Shown here piece after piece: positions 35,035 through 44,742 of a stretch of DNA of 64,000 nucleotides. The notes under the pieces are model-generated. The model did no database searches and was not told where the DNA came from. It worked only from the letters and a program-made list of their open reading frames with translations. Source of the stretch: Grimontia kaedaensis (GTDB taxonomy: Bacteria; Pseudomonadota; Gammaproteobacteria; Enterobacterales; Vibrionaceae); NCBI RefSeq assembly GCF_023746615.1, contig NZ_CP082276.1, forward strand, positions 1-64,000, in the 5' to 3' direction. The position numbers and the translations under genes were made by a program. How positions within the stretch are numbered: the first letter of the stretch is position 1; every line of letters starts with the position of its first letter.

Positions 35035-36222
35035 CTAGTTGAGTTGTTCGACGATATGTTTAGCGATAGGAAAGCAAGATGTTGCTGCCGGTGAAGGTGC
35101 ATTGCAAACGACTAATGCGTGTTCGGTTTTGTGGAATAGGAAATCATCAACCAGATCGCCATTTGGATAGACCGCTTGAGCGCGAATACCGGAAGGGTAG
35201 GAAAGCAAATCCTGATTGGTCAGTGAAGGGCAATACTTCTGCACTTCCCTTAAGTAGCCCGGTTTCCAGAACCCATTCCTGAGCTCCTTCATGGCGGATT
35301 TGAAATTGCGGCGAATCACTTTGTAAAACCCCGGATACTGCAGCATCTCAACCACGTCACTCGGAGAGAAAGAAAAGCGAGAGTAGCCTTCACGGGCAAG
35401 GCTTAACACCGCATTTGGGCCAACAGTGACTGAGCCATCAATCATTTTGGTCAGGTGAACGCCGAGGAAGGGCAAAGCAGGGTCAGGGATGGGATAAATC
35501 AGGCTGCTGATAATGGCATTATGTTCGCTCGCCAGTTGATAGTAATCGCCGCGAAACGGCACCATTTGGAAATCGGGCGTTTCACCCAGCATGCGCACAA
35601 TGCGATCTGACATGATGCCTGCACAGGAAATCAGCTTGCCGGTATGGAAGGTTTGTTCACCTGCCACCACAGTCACGCCATCTTTGGATTCTTGAATGTA
35701 CTCAACAGGATGACTATAAAAAACATCCCCACCGCGCTCCTTGATCATACTTCCGAGCTTTTGGCAGATCTGGCGATAGCTAACGATGCCTGTGGAAGGG
35801 ATAAAGATAGCACCAAGACCTCTGATATTTGGCTCTTTATTCTTAAGCTGTGCCGTGTCCAGCACATCGAAATCCAAGTCGTTGTCAGCTGCGCGGATTT
35901 TTAATGCTTCCATGCGTTCGAGTTCAACTTTACTGGTGGCAACCAGCAGTTTGCCGCATTCCTCAAAAGGGATTTGGTGTTCGGTACAGAAAGCTTTGAT
36001 GGCCTGATTCCCTTCTTTGCAAAAGCGGGCCTTCATACTGCCGGGCGTGTAGTAGACACCGGCATGGATGACACCACTGTTGCGTCCAGTTTGGTGGCTG
36101 GCAGGCTGAGGTTCCTTTTCGACCACCACGACACGCGCATTGGGGGCCTGCTGTTGCAGTTCACTGGCGACACTCAATCCAACGATTCCTGCGCCAACGA
36201 TCAAATAGTCGCAATTCACCAT
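35035..36222 (-). CDS. lhgO: L-2-hydroxyglutarate oxidase LhgO
   Basis: 395-aa FAD-dependent oxidoreductase of the DAO family. The N-terminal dinucleotide-binding site is DYLIVGAGIVGLSVASEL (about 5-22), followed by HQTGRNSGVIHAGVYY, characteristic of LhgO/YgaF, and PSPAATSCFPIAKHI at the end. Oxidises L-2-hydroxyglutarate to 2-oxoglutarate, passing electrons to the membrane quinone pool. AGGGA lies before the ATG. Single gene. Confidence 0.9.
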   Translation of the reverse strand: MVNCDYLIVGAGIVGLSVASELQQQAPNARVVVVEKEPQPASHQTGRNSGVIHAGVYYTPGSMKARFCKEGNQAIKAFCTEHQIPFEECGKLLVATSKVELERMEALKIRAADNDLDFDVLDTAQLKNKEPNIRGLGAIFIPSTGIVSYRQICQKLGSMIKERGGDVFYSHPVEYIQESKDGVTVVAGEQTFHTGKLISCAGIMSDRIVRMLGETPDFQMVPFRGDYYQLASEHNAIISSLIYPIPDPALPFLGVHLTKMIDGSVTVGPNAVLSLAREGYSRFSFSPSDVVEMLQYPGFYKVIRRNFKSAMKELRNGFWKPGYLREVQKYCPSLTNQDLLSYPSGIRAQAVYPNGDLVDDFLFHKTEHALVVCNAPSPAATSCFPIAKHIVEQLN

Positions 36223-36371
36223 GTATCAATCCCTGATAAAGCCATTTTTAAGAAGTCTGATTGAATGCTAAATCGTCAATGATGGGAAGGTGTTAGGAGT
36301 GACTCTGTGACACGAGATATACCCAAACGGTCTGAATGCCTGATCTGCATACTAATTAGATGTGAATAAAG

Positions 36372-39300
36372 TTAACCCGCAGATTTTCTATTGCTGGCAG
36401 CATCTTTCTCATAGGGATTTCTGATGCCTGCCTTAGAAGAGGAGATGACACGGCCAAGGGGGATTGGCTCTCCATACACATATCCTTGGGTGTAATCCAG
36501 ACCCACTTCGCGCACATGGTGAAGGTCTTCCTCGCTGTTGACTTTATGCGCGGAAGTTTTAACTTTCAGTGTATCTGCCACCTGTTTGATAGAGTCAACA
36601 ATGCGTTTGTCGACCTTACTCGACTTCATCATTGAGATAATGCTGCCATCGATTTTGATCAAGCTGATATTGAATTTGCGTAGGTGGCCAAAAGAGGAGA
36701 GCTCTGAGCCAAAGTTGTCGACGGCGACTTCGCATCCGAGTTTACGCAGTGATGAAATGATGTCTTGAGAGCGAATGGTGTCGATAAGCAAAGTGCTCTC
36801 TTTGATTTCAATACAAATCTGATTGGCAGGAAGCACGCTTTCTTTGATGAGCCCAAAACAATAGCTCATGAAGCTTTGGCTGTAGAATGCACCAGTTGAA
36901 ATATTGACAGCAACACCCAATCCAGTCTCAGCGAGTGCATCCGCCTGCTCGACAAGCACCTCATTAAACACCCAGCGCTCAATGCTGATCAGGCGACCTG
37001 TCGGCTCAGCAGCTGGGAGAAATTCGGCGGGAAGCAGTAAATTCCCTTCTTCGGTGATCAGTCTGACCAGCACCTCATGCCAAGTAGGGAGCTCTTGGCT
37101 ATTGGGTACCAATGGCATGCTAAGTAGACTGAAAGAATTCGTGGATATGGCGGTATCAATACGCTGCAACAGGAAGTCGCGACGGAATGAAATTCCATCA
37201 TTCAGCAATGAAGGGTCGAACACTGAAATGGCCGGCTTGCAACTTTCCGTCAATGATTCGAGTGCAACCTGCGCTTGATATATGATTTGGAATGGTGTGT
37301 TTTGCTGTGCATCGGCAGTGGTCAAGCCAATTGAGCAATTCAACGGGTAAGATGTTTCGCCATGTTGGTATTTTAATGAGCAGATTTTCTCTGAAAGCTT
37401 GTGCAGAGATTGCTGGGCGTTTTCGGTAGATTCGTTGGGCAGCAAGAGGCCAAAATGGTTGTCACTGAGTCTGGCAGCATTCTGTTTTCCAAAAGACTTG
37501 ATAATTAAACCGGCTGATTTAACAAGTTGATCCCTGATTTGGTTACCAAACGCATCGGCCAGCGATTCGAGTCCGCCTATTTCCACGACTGCCAGTGTGT
37601 GTCTGTCTGACGATTTTTCGAGACTGTCGATGTGGCCTTGCAGGTTTTGTTCAAAGGCATGTCGGTTCGGGAGCTTGGTGAGCATATCTACAGCCGACTG
37701 TTCTTCTTGCACTGCAACCTGCTCTTCCCTCGAAGCTATGTGATGATGGAAGGTGATCACCCATCCGTTTGGTGCATTTCCGTTGGGGATAACCGGAATT
37801 ACTTCTAAATAGACCTGTTGTTCCTGATGTTGCTCAGTTTGCAAGGTGAAGGTATCGCTTAGGCGGAAGTCCTGATGGTACGCAGAGAGTAGGTGAGCAA
37901 AAGTGTATTGATTTTGGCGGTCAAAAATATTGAAGTGCTCATCAATATTGGTGCCGACCAGCTCATTGTTCGGTAGGCCAGTAAAAGCCGCAGCATGGCG
38001 GTTGATGAAGGTGATTCTGAGTAGGGAATCGAGCGTTATGATGCCATCACTGACGGATTCAGCAGCGGTTGAGAGTAGCAAGTTCTCCCTTTCGAGCTGC
38101 ACGTTTTCGCGGTAGATCGTGGTAGTCTCCTGACAAAGCCCGATCAGGCGTGAACCGGTGTCTGGGTGTATTACGCGGGCGAGAATATGGTGGCACACCA
38201 CCAGACCATTGGCATTCCTCACCTGAATGTTGAGGTCAAGCTGTTCGTTATAAATTTTCGATACGTTAAACATGGCCTCGAGTTGGTGTCGGTCTGAAGG
38301 CAATACTTTATCTCGCCACAGGGATTTAGATACACCGTCGCTTTCTTGAAGCCCGTATAAGGCATACATCTCGGTATTCCAGTAAATCTCTTCCGTTTCT
38401 GGGTTGTACTCCCAAAGGCCGAAATCGCATACCTGGCCGACAAGTTCAGCTTGCTTAGCAGCGAACGCCTCTTGCAGTGAAAGCTCGCGTTCATCATCAA
38501 TATCGGTGATGGTACCAATCACTTTGGTGGTTAGGCCATGGCTGTCATGTTCGATAGGTTGGCAATGATCCCTCACCCAGCGATAGCGTTCATTGTCATC
38601 CAGTAACCGATATTCAATGGCACCAAATTGGCCGCCATTGTATGTCACTGCGTGTTGATATTCTCTGAGATCATCAGGGTGAATACGGGACATCCACTCG
38701 TAAAGTCGTTTGATGTCACTGGCTTTTATGCCAATTGCCTGGCTGGCGTTTTCTGAAAGGTGCAGGTACCTGGTGTGGCACTCCATTTCATAAACCGTTG
38801 TACGGTTGATACCGAGGGCAAATTCAAATTTCTTCGACCACATTTTCCGTTCATCATCGAAGCGGCGATCTTTGTCGATATCCTGAACCTGGTAGATAAA
38901 CTGCTGGGTATTTCCTGTCCATTTGTCCCTGATGATAGAGACACCAATGCGCGTCCAAACCACTTGTTTGTTTTTGCGCGTGAGGCGAACTTCAGTTTGA
39001 AAGTTATTGATTTTACTTGAAGAGAGTAATTGAAGCTGCTCATTGGCGGCATTTTTGTCACGATGGAATACAAGCTTTCTGAAGGTTTTCTTTGTCAGCT
39101 CTTCTGCGGTGTAACCAATCAGGTCGATGAAACTTTGGTTAGCGTTAGTGATTCTCCCATCCGGTTGCACCATCACAGTGCCAATCACAGAAGATTGCAT
39201 GGCATTTGAAAACAACTCCGCACGTTCATCGCTCATTTTCTGAATCTGAAGCAGGCGCGCTGATTTTATAGCAAGAATAGCACCCAGCAACATTGCACCG

Positions 39301-40139
39301 CTGATAGGTAAGAGCAGATTCATTATACCATTGGGTTCGGACGATATCGTTAGGTTTTCACTGGGATTAACCAATAGTAAGTCCAGTGTTATTGATACCA
39401 CGAAGGCGGTAAAAAAAGCTGAAAGCCTATCTAAAACAACACCTGCAATGGTTAATGCTATGGCGATAGCAATAAAGGGGAATGTGACTTGTGCCAGCAA
39501 CCAGCCGGATAAAGCTGCAATGAGAAATATCGTTGCCAGTGTGGACGGCTTGTAGATGCTTGATGGTAATTCTTTGTTATTTTTTAGTACCGTATAAATA
39601 AAGGGAGTAATGGAAAGAATGCCAACCACGTCACCCAGATACCATGCTGGAGCGACAGCTTCAAACGGAATGGAGAGTTCTCGGTTAAGTACCCATCCCC
39701 CTAAAATAGCGCCAACCATTGGGCTGATTAACACCGTAAAGAAAACAAAGAGAGTAAATGCTTTCATGGACAGAAATGGTTCTGTATTTCGGCTGATATA
39801 GGCGAAAGATACACTACCAAGGGCAATCGTGGTGCTGTTAGCGGCGGCGAGTTGCAGACTCTGTACCACTTCATCGCCGAATAGCAGATTCGAGAATAGG
39901 ATGGCGACAAAGGCGGCGCCAATTAATGCGAGGCGTTGGCATGAAGGCGCAAGGGCAATCATGCCAATAGCAAAGGCATTGGTATACCAGATAAAGGCTG
40001 CACTTTCAGGCTGCCTAAGAAGGTAAATAGCAAATAAGGCGAGAAAAAGGCATCCGAAAAAAAGAAGCGTGACCCGGAGTAAAACAGCGTTCTCAGGAAA
40101 TATGTCCTTGGATTCGTTCGGTGCTGCCGTTGGAGTCAT
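36372..40139 (-). CDS. MASE1-PAS-degenerate GGDEF-degenerate EAL membrane protein
   Basis: 1255 aa. N-terminal ~300 residues hold about eight helices of MASE1 type (AAFIWYTNAFAIGMIALAP..). Several PAS domains follow between about 310 and 800, e.g. NAMQSSVIGTVMVQPDGRITNANQSFIDLIGYTAEEL. The GGDEF site reads SDNHF at 892-896, and the EAL site reads EVL at 1022-1024 with VDNFGSELSS for DDFGTG and SAHKVN for AEGVE. Both domains thus lack key catalytic residues, and the protein is more likely a c-di-GMP receptor or regulator than an enzyme. No neighbouring partner is evident. Confidence 0.88.
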   Translation of the reverse strand: MTPTAAPNESKDIFPENAVLLRVTLLFFGCLFLALFAIYLLRQPESAAFIWYTNAFAIGMIALAPSCQRLALIGAAFVAILFSNLLFGDEVVQSLQLAAANSTTIALGSVSFAYISRNTEPFLSMKAFTLFVFFTVLISPMVGAILGGWVLNRELSIPFEAVAPAWYLGDVVGILSITPFIYTVLKNNKELPSSIYKPSTLATIFLIAALSGWLLAQVTFPFIAIAIALTIAGVVLDRLSAFFTAFVVSITLDLLLVNPSENLTISSEPNGIMNLLLPISGAMLLGAILAIKSARLLQIQKMSDERAELFSNAMQSSVIGTVMVQPDGRITNANQSFIDLIGYTAEELTKKTFRKLVFHRDKNAANEQLQLLSSSKINNFQTEVRLTRKNKQVVWTRIGVSIIRDKWTGNTQQFIYQVQDIDKDRRFDDERKMWSKKFEFALGINRTTVYEMECHTRYLHLSENASQAIGIKASDIKRLYEWMSRIHPDDLREYQHAVTYNGGQFGAIEYRLLDDNERYRWVRDHCQPIEHDSHGLTTKVIGTITDIDDERELSLQEAFAAKQAELVGQVCDFGLWEYNPETEEIYWNTEMYALYGLQESDGVSKSLWRDKVLPSDRHQLEAMFNVSKIYNEQLDLNIQVRNANGLVVCHHILARVIHPDTGSRLIGLCQETTTIYRENVQLERENLLLSTAAESVSDGIITLDSLLRITFINRHAAAFTGLPNNELVGTNIDEHFNIFDRQNQYTFAHLLSAYHQDFRLSDTFTLQTEQHQEQQVYLEVIPVIPNGNAPNGWVITFHHHIASREEQVAVQEEQSAVDMLTKLPNRHAFEQNLQGHIDSLEKSSDRHTLAVVEIGGLESLADAFGNQIRDQLVKSAGLIIKSFGKQNAARLSDNHFGLLLPNESTENAQQSLHKLSEKICSLKYQHGETSYPLNCSIGLTTADAQQNTPFQIIYQAQVALESLTESCKPAISVFDPSLLNDGISFRRDFLLQRIDTAISTNSFSLLSMPLVPNSQELPTWHEVLVRLITEEGNLLLPAEFLPAAEPTGRLISIERWVFNEVLVEQADALAETGLGVAVNISTGAFYSQSFMSYCFGLIKESVLPANQICIEIKESTLLIDTIRSQDIISSLRKLGCEVAVDNFGSELSSFGHLRKFNISLIKIDGSIISMMKSSKVDKRIVDSIKQVADTLKVKTSAHKVNSEEDLHHVREVGLDYTQGYVYGEPIPLGRVISSSKAGIRNPYEKDAASNRKSAG

Positions 40140-40318
40140 TGTTTCATCCGTTGCTTTGAGTCAAATAAGTGCATTTTCCCTATTGGTGGGCGTCGACAGC
40201 TAAGGTACGCCGAGAGGGGAAGTTTTGTCTCAAAAGTTTAGATGATGTCTTATTTTTGTGCCGAGAAAACCTTTTGGCCCACAAAGGCATGTAAGCGGTC
40301 TCGTACATGCCATTACGG

Positions 40319-40681
40319 TTAAAGTTCGTTGTATTTTACCGCGCGGCCAAAACATTTCTCCGGAGGGTATTTTTTCCGGTTATGTTCGATTTTCTCATCA
40401 CAGGCTTTTTCTAAATCAACGCCGCAGCGATCTGCAATGCGTATTAGGTACAGTTGGATATCTGCCAACTCATGCTCAAGTGCTTGTCGTTTCCCAGGGG
40501 GAAAGTTCTCAGCTTGTTCCGGTGTTAACCATTGGAAAAGCTCAGACAGTTCTCCGACTTCACCACTCAATGCCATGACCAGATTTTTTGGGCTATGGAA
40601 CTGTTCCCAATCCCGCTCACGGGCAAATTCAGCCATTTCATATTGCAGCCGAAGAAAAGCACTTTGTGGTTTATCCGTCAT
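40319..40681 (-). CDS. MazG-like nucleotide pyrophosphohydrolase
   Basis: 120 aa. EVGELSELFQWL (about 40-51) and EHELADIQLYLIRIADRCGVDLEKA (about 69-93) form the metal-binding EExxE/ExxD motif pair of the all-alpha MazG/dCTP pyrophosphatase family. Probably hydrolyses non-canonical or excess dNTPs in the cytoplasm. Length matches dCTPase-like members. Confidence 0.85.
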   Translation of the reverse strand: MTDKPQSAFLRLQYEMAEFARERDWEQFHSPKNLVMALSGEVGELSELFQWLTPEQAENFPPGKRQALEHELADIQLYLIRIADRCGVDLEKACDEKIEHNRKKYPPEKCFGRAVKYNEL

Positions 40682-40888
40682 GAGGGCGTGTCCTTGAGAT
40701 AATCTGGAGTGACGAGGTCAACAGCCTCTAGTGTGTCACGAATTGAAGCATGGGAAAACTGAAGTTTTGCATTGCCAGAATAGTCATTAAATCAGATATA
40801 TACCTGTCCTTTTTTTGTGAAAAATAAGAATTTGTTTTTCAGCTGAAAGCAAACGCCTGCCAATCCTGTCTATTCTGTAACGAGAATA

Positions 40889-41485
40889 TTGAGTCAGGCG
40901 CCTACCTTGAACGATATCACCACAACCTTGTTGACCTATTCCCCGGTGACCCTCTTTTTCGTGGTGATCCTGTTGTCTTATCTACTTGAAGATTTAGCGA
41001 TTGTGACCGCCAGCGTTGCAGCGTCGCAAGGTGTTATGTCAGTGCCTGCAGCGCTAGCTGCCATTTTTGTTGGTATTGCGACTGGTGATATTGGTCTTTA
41101 CGCACTGGGTTTGTGGGCACGTCGCTGGAGAAAGCTGCGCGGATTTTTGCTGACCAAACCGAGCGGAAGAATGATACGCCGGAAGTTGCGTGCCCACGCG
41201 TTTGGTAATTTGTTCTTAATTCGCTTCGTGCCAGGTCTTAGGTTTGTCGGTTTTTGCCTGAGCGGTTTCTTCCGTGTCGGACTGAAACCCTTTTTATTGG
41301 CCGTGCTGGTTGCTACTGGGCTCTGGACGGTACTGGTTTTCGTGCTGGTTTACAAACTGGGCGAAATTGAATGGATTAATAACCATCTCAGCTGGGGACT
41401 TATCCCAGTTGTGGTGATCTTGCTCATTGCCGTTAACCGCGTTGCAGTGAGCAAGCTCAAGGAGAAAGCCGTTTGCACAGATTAA
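40889..41485 (+). CDS. DedA/VTT-domain membrane protein
   Basis: 198 aa with about five hydrophobic segments. The RFVPGLRFVGFCLSGFFRVGLKPF segment (about 111-134) is the typical DedA/VTT motif with its re-entrant region. DedA proteins are proton-dependent undecaprenyl-phosphate or phospholipid translocases. A TTG start with GAGA upstream is used; no suitable ATG occurs. Overlaps the following ATP-grasp gene by 13 bases, so they are coupled. Confidence 0.8.
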   Translation: MSQAPTLNDITTTLLTYSPVTLFFVVILLSYLLEDLAIVTASVAASQGVMSVPAALAAIFVGIATGDIGLYALGLWARRWRKLRGFLLTKPSGRMIRRKLRAHAFGNLFLIRFVPGLRFVGFCLSGFFRVGLKPFLLAVLVATGLWTVLVFVLVYKLGEIEWINNHLSWGLIPVVVILLIAVNRVAVSKLKEKAVCTD

Positions 41486-42609
41486 AGCTGGTGGAAGAGA
41501 AAACCTCTCCTGCTTTACCGGTTAACCATGGCATGCCGCCTTTAGACATGAGCGGCAAACCGGTGTCGTTTTTTGAATTTTGGCCGGGTTGGGTGTTTTA
41601 CGCCCCGGTTGCCTTGCAATGGATATGGAACGGGCTGAAGTTCAGAAGCTTTGGTTTACCGTTGATAGCAAACCCAGGCATTGAATTGAGTGGCATGGTG
41701 GGTGAATCCAAAGACGCTATCTTGTCACTGGCTGGTGATACAGCCAAGCCTTGGGTATTGCCTTACATCATGTGGGAAAAATCTTCGATGCCGCCTGAAA
41801 CACAGGCACATCAGGCGCTGACGGCATTACATCAGGTAGGGCTCGGCTTTCCTGTTGTTGCCAAGCCAGACTTGGGCTGTCGCGGTGCGGGTGTACGTTT
41901 GGTCGAGAACAAAGGCGAGCTGGAAGAATACCTGCGCTTGTTCCCAGATGGCGCCCGATTGATGTTGCAAGAAAAGGCGCCTTACAACGCCGAAGCAGGC
42001 GTGTTCTATGTGCGTTATCCCGATCAGAAAAAAGGTCAGATTTTCTCCATGACCCTGAAATACAACCCTTTCGTGGTGGGTGATGGAGAAAGTAATCTCG
42101 CCCAATTGATTGATGAGGATTCCCGTGCCGGAAAACTCGCGCATTTATACCGGACGCGCCATGAGGACAAACTGGATCTAGTCTTGGCAAAAGGGGAAAC
42201 CTTCCGCCTTGCTTTTGCCGGTAGTCATTCTCGCGGTGCGATTTTCCGCGATGGGCGTGACTATATAAGCGATTCATTAGCCGAGCGCTTGGATGAAATT
42301 TTTGATGACTTTCCCGGTTTTCACTATGGGCGGATCGATCTCAAGTTCCGGGACATCAACAGCCTGACGCGAGGTGAGGATTTTGTGTTGCTGGAAGTCA
42401 ATGGTGCAAGCAGCGAAGCCGCGCATATCTGGGATCGCGGTGCGACGCTCAAGAGTGCATTCGGTACCTTGCTGGATCAATACCGCATGCTGTTTGAGAT
42501 TGGTAGTTTGCAGCGAAAGGCCGGGCACAAAGTCCCTTCTTTGTTGGAGCTTTACCGAGCATGGCGTCGAGAAAAGGCGTTGGTTCGTGATTATCCGTCT
42601 ACCGATTAA
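41473..42609 (+). CDS. ATP-grasp family protein, likely carboxylate-amine/thiol ligase
   Basis: 378 aa. ATP-grasp features: PVVAKPDLGCRGAGVRLV (about 126-143, ATP-binding lysine), RLMLQEKAPYNAEAGVFYVRYP, and C-terminal metal ligands in HYGRIDLKFRD..FVLLEVNGASSEAAHIWD (about 283-322). TTG start at 41473 with AAGGAG eight bases upstream, within the end of the DedA gene. Product unknown. A ligase coupled to a lipid-carrier flippase-like DedA hints at a cell-envelope role, by inference only. Confidence 0.82.
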   Translation: MHRLKLVEEKTSPALPVNHGMPPLDMSGKPVSFFEFWPGWVFYAPVALQWIWNGLKFRSFGLPLIANPGIELSGMVGESKDAILSLAGDTAKPWVLPYIMWEKSSMPPETQAHQALTALHQVGLGFPVVAKPDLGCRGAGVRLVENKGELEEYLRLFPDGARLMLQEKAPYNAEAGVFYVRYPDQKKGQIFSMTLKYNPFVVGDGESNLAQLIDEDSRAGKLAHLYRTRHEDKLDLVLAKGETFRLAFAGSHSRGAIFRDGRDYISDSLAERLDEIFDDFPGFHYGRIDLKFRDINSLTRGEDFVLLEVNGASSEAAHIWDRGATLKSAFGTLLDQYRMLFEIGSLQRKAGHKVPSLLELYRAWRREKALVRDYPSTD

Positions 42610-42653
42610 AACAATAAGCAATCGAGAAAAATCAGTCGATTTGAGGGGATACA

Positions 42654-43193
42654 ATGTTAGCGAGAGACACCAGGCCATCACTGAATGAACCCACTACTGT
42701 TGAGGTAGAAGGGTGTCTTGATGTGGCGGCGCAGGCGCTTGAGCTTTTGCACCAGCTTTCTGATGAGCAATATAACTTCGTCGCAGCGCCGTATTTGCAA
42801 AGTTCAATCGGCCAGCACATGCGCCATATTCTTGATGTGGTCCATGCTGCTTCCGCGCGGGAAATCGATTATGACGTTCGCCGCCGTGCGCACCCTGTGG
42901 AAACCGATAAAGAGATTGCGATTTTGGAATGGCGACACCTTTGCGAATGGTTGGAAAACCTTTGTGAAGCAGATATGGATACCGCGATTGATGTGCGTCA
43001 TGAGGTCAGTCTGAACCGTCAGGCTGCGGCAAAGTCAGCCTCTACACTTGGGCGCGAGCTGGCATTTGTTTCCAGCCATGCGGTGCATCATTTTGCGCTA
43101 ATCCGTGTCAGCTTAAGTGCACAGAATATCAGCGTTGCAGAGACCTTTGGCCTCGCACCTGCCACTCTCAGTCATTTCCGTGGAGAAAAGTGA
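42654..43193 (+). CDS. DinB-like metal-dependent four-helix protein
   Basis: 179 aa. SIGQHMRHILDVVHA (about 51-65) and SSHAVHHFALIRV (about 138-150) place histidines as in the DinB/YfiT metal site. Helical throughout; probably a small thiol- or damage-related transferase. GAGGGG precedes the ATG. Its TGA stop directly abuts the ATG of the following gene. Confidence 0.75.
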   Translation: MLARDTRPSLNEPTTVEVEGCLDVAAQALELLHQLSDEQYNFVAAPYLQSSIGQHMRHILDVVHAASAREIDYDVRRRAHPVETDKEIAILEWRHLCEWLENLCEADMDTAIDVRHEVSLNRQAAAKSASTLGRELAFVSSHAVHHFALIRVSLSAQNISVAETFGLAPATLSHFRGEK

Positions 43194-43949
43194 ATGTGTA
43201 CTGTCAGCTGGTTGCTGAACGATACCGGATACGACGTTTTCTTTAACCGTGATGAGCAAAAGGGTCGTTCCATTGCGCGTCCACCCCAACGTTTTCAGGA
43301 CAAAGGCACAGTGTTTCTGATGCCGATGGATCCTGACGGTGGCGGTACCTGGATCGCCACCAATCAACATGGTCTCTCCCTTTGTCTGCTCAACTACTAT
43401 CAGGGAGATATCCCTGAGTTGCCTCTCATCAGCCGAGGGCTACTGGTAAAAATGCTGGCGTCTTCACCATCTGTGTCAGAAGTGGTTAATACGCTCAATG
43501 GCCTTCATATGGGCTCCTACGCCCCTTTCACCTTGTTGGTATTTGCGCCCGATTTAAACGCGCACAACGGCCATGTGATTGCTTTCCAATGGGATGGTCA
43601 CGTGCTGACTCAGCGACCGAGTGTTGAGCCAATGATCTCCTCGTCTATGGCGTTTCAGGAAGTGATGATTGCAAGGCGTGAGGCTCTCAAAAATATCATG
43701 ACAGAACCGCAGACGGTCGAGAAAGCGTGGGCGTTTCACCGTAGTCATGTGCCGGAAGCGGGCTACAAATCCGTGTGCATGCACCGGGACGATGCCAACA
43801 CAGTGAGCTTCACACACCTCAGCGCCACACCGGGGGCAATGGAAATGGTGTATGTCGATGGATCACCGTGTGAAAACGTTCCAACGGCGACAGAAACCTT
43901 GATTCGAAAAGTGCCAAACATGCGTTTGGTTGCCAGCGAAAAAAGGTGA
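43194..43949 (+). CDS. NRDE (TANGO2-like) family protein
   Basis: 251 aa. Begins MCTVSWL with FFNRDEQKGRS (about 16-26), the NRDE motif, and the GGTWIATNQHG segment, matching the TANGO2/NRDE family. Members have been proposed to act as Ntn-type hydrolases or in heme or lipid handling; the Cys2 would be the nucleophile after Met removal. Directly abuts the DinB-like gene. Role here unknown. Confidence 0.85.
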   Translation: MCTVSWLLNDTGYDVFFNRDEQKGRSIARPPQRFQDKGTVFLMPMDPDGGGTWIATNQHGLSLCLLNYYQGDIPELPLISRGLLVKMLASSPSVSEVVNTLNGLHMGSYAPFTLLVFAPDLNAHNGHVIAFQWDGHVLTQRPSVEPMISSSMAFQEVMIARREALKNIMTEPQTVEKAWAFHRSHVPEAGYKSVCMHRDDANTVSFTHLSATPGAMEMVYVDGSPCENVPTATETLIRKVPNMRLVASEKR

Positions 43950-43979
43950 AATTTTTACCTCTCCGACAGGTTCTTATAT

Positions 43980-44245
43980 AGGGTCTGTTGACCTTTGGTG
44001 ATGATTTTTGCAGCAGTTTGTGGGGACTTTATACAAGGCAGAGGCCTTGATGTGTAGCTGGCCTACATGAGAAGCCTATAACGCAGGAGAAAGTCCCCAC
44101 AAACGCTGCCCGAAGGGTTCTGCCCTAAGCGTTTTATGCTTTGTTGAGCTGTATTTGCTTAGAACAACTAGGCGGCATACACCTCGCCGCGCCTAAAACG
44201 CTTATGGCTAGAACAAAATTTCACCACCAAATGTCAACAGACCCT
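43980..44245. mobile_element. 266-bp non-autonomous element with terminal inverted repeats (MITE-like)
   Basis: The ends AGGGTCTGTTGACCTTTGGTG and its mirror (…CCACCAAATGTCAACAGACCCT) form imperfect inverted repeats of about 30 bp. Inside are two perfect palindromic pairs: a 15-bp pair at 44016-44030/44090-44104, extended by GCAGC with a one-base bulge, and an 11-bp pair at 44126-44136/44194-44204. No reading frame is seen and no clear target duplication flanks it. A transcript would fold into a compact structured RNA. It occupies the space between the TANGO2-like and YHS genes. Confidence 0.75.
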
Positions 44246-44282
44246 GGCAAGCGAACCTGCCCAAAATAATAAGGAGTGAAAG

Positions 44283-44708
44283 ATGTCTCGCGTACTGTTA
44301 CTGCTAACTTTGTTGTTCTCACCACTGACGTTTGCCGCCGATGTTTACACTGGCTTTTTCAGCAACAAAGCGGTGAGCGGTTACGACACTGTGTCTTTCT
44401 TCGATGGCACACCAGTCAAAGGTAAATCAGATTTCAAAACTGAATATAAGGGTGCTGACTGGTTGTTCTCCAGTCAGGAAAACCTCGACAAATTCCTCGC
44501 CGATCCTGAGAAGTATGCACCTCAGTACGGTGGCTATTGTGCGTGGGCAATTGCTGAGAAAGATGACCTGGCACCGGGCGACCCTGAGTTCTGGACCATC
44601 GTTGATAACAAGCTGTATCTGAACTACGACGATTCAGTACAAAAAGCATGGGAAAAAGATATCCCAGGCTTTATCGACCTTGGCGACAAGAACTGGTCTA
44701 AGCGTTAA
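44283..44708 (+). CDS. Exported YHS-domain protein
   Basis: 141 aa with signal peptide (about 1-19). The YHS-like domain includes VSGYDTVSFFDGTPVKG, the DWLFSSQENLDKFLADPEKYAPQYGGYCAWA segment and a conserved Tyr/Cys pair. Thought to bind metal or heme-like ligands in the periplasm; function unproven. AAGGAG lies before the ATG. It is 34 bases upstream of olsF on the same strand. Confidence 0.85.
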   Translation: MSRVLLLLTLLFSPLTFAADVYTGFFSNKAVSGYDTVSFFDGTPVKGKSDFKTEYKGADWLFSSQENLDKFLADPEKYAPQYGGYCAWAIAEKDDLAPGDPEFWTIVDNKLYLNYDDSVQKAWEKDIPGFIDLGDKNWSKR

Positions 44709-44742
44709 GCCAACCTGTTTAACTGTAAATGGAGAGTCGTGA

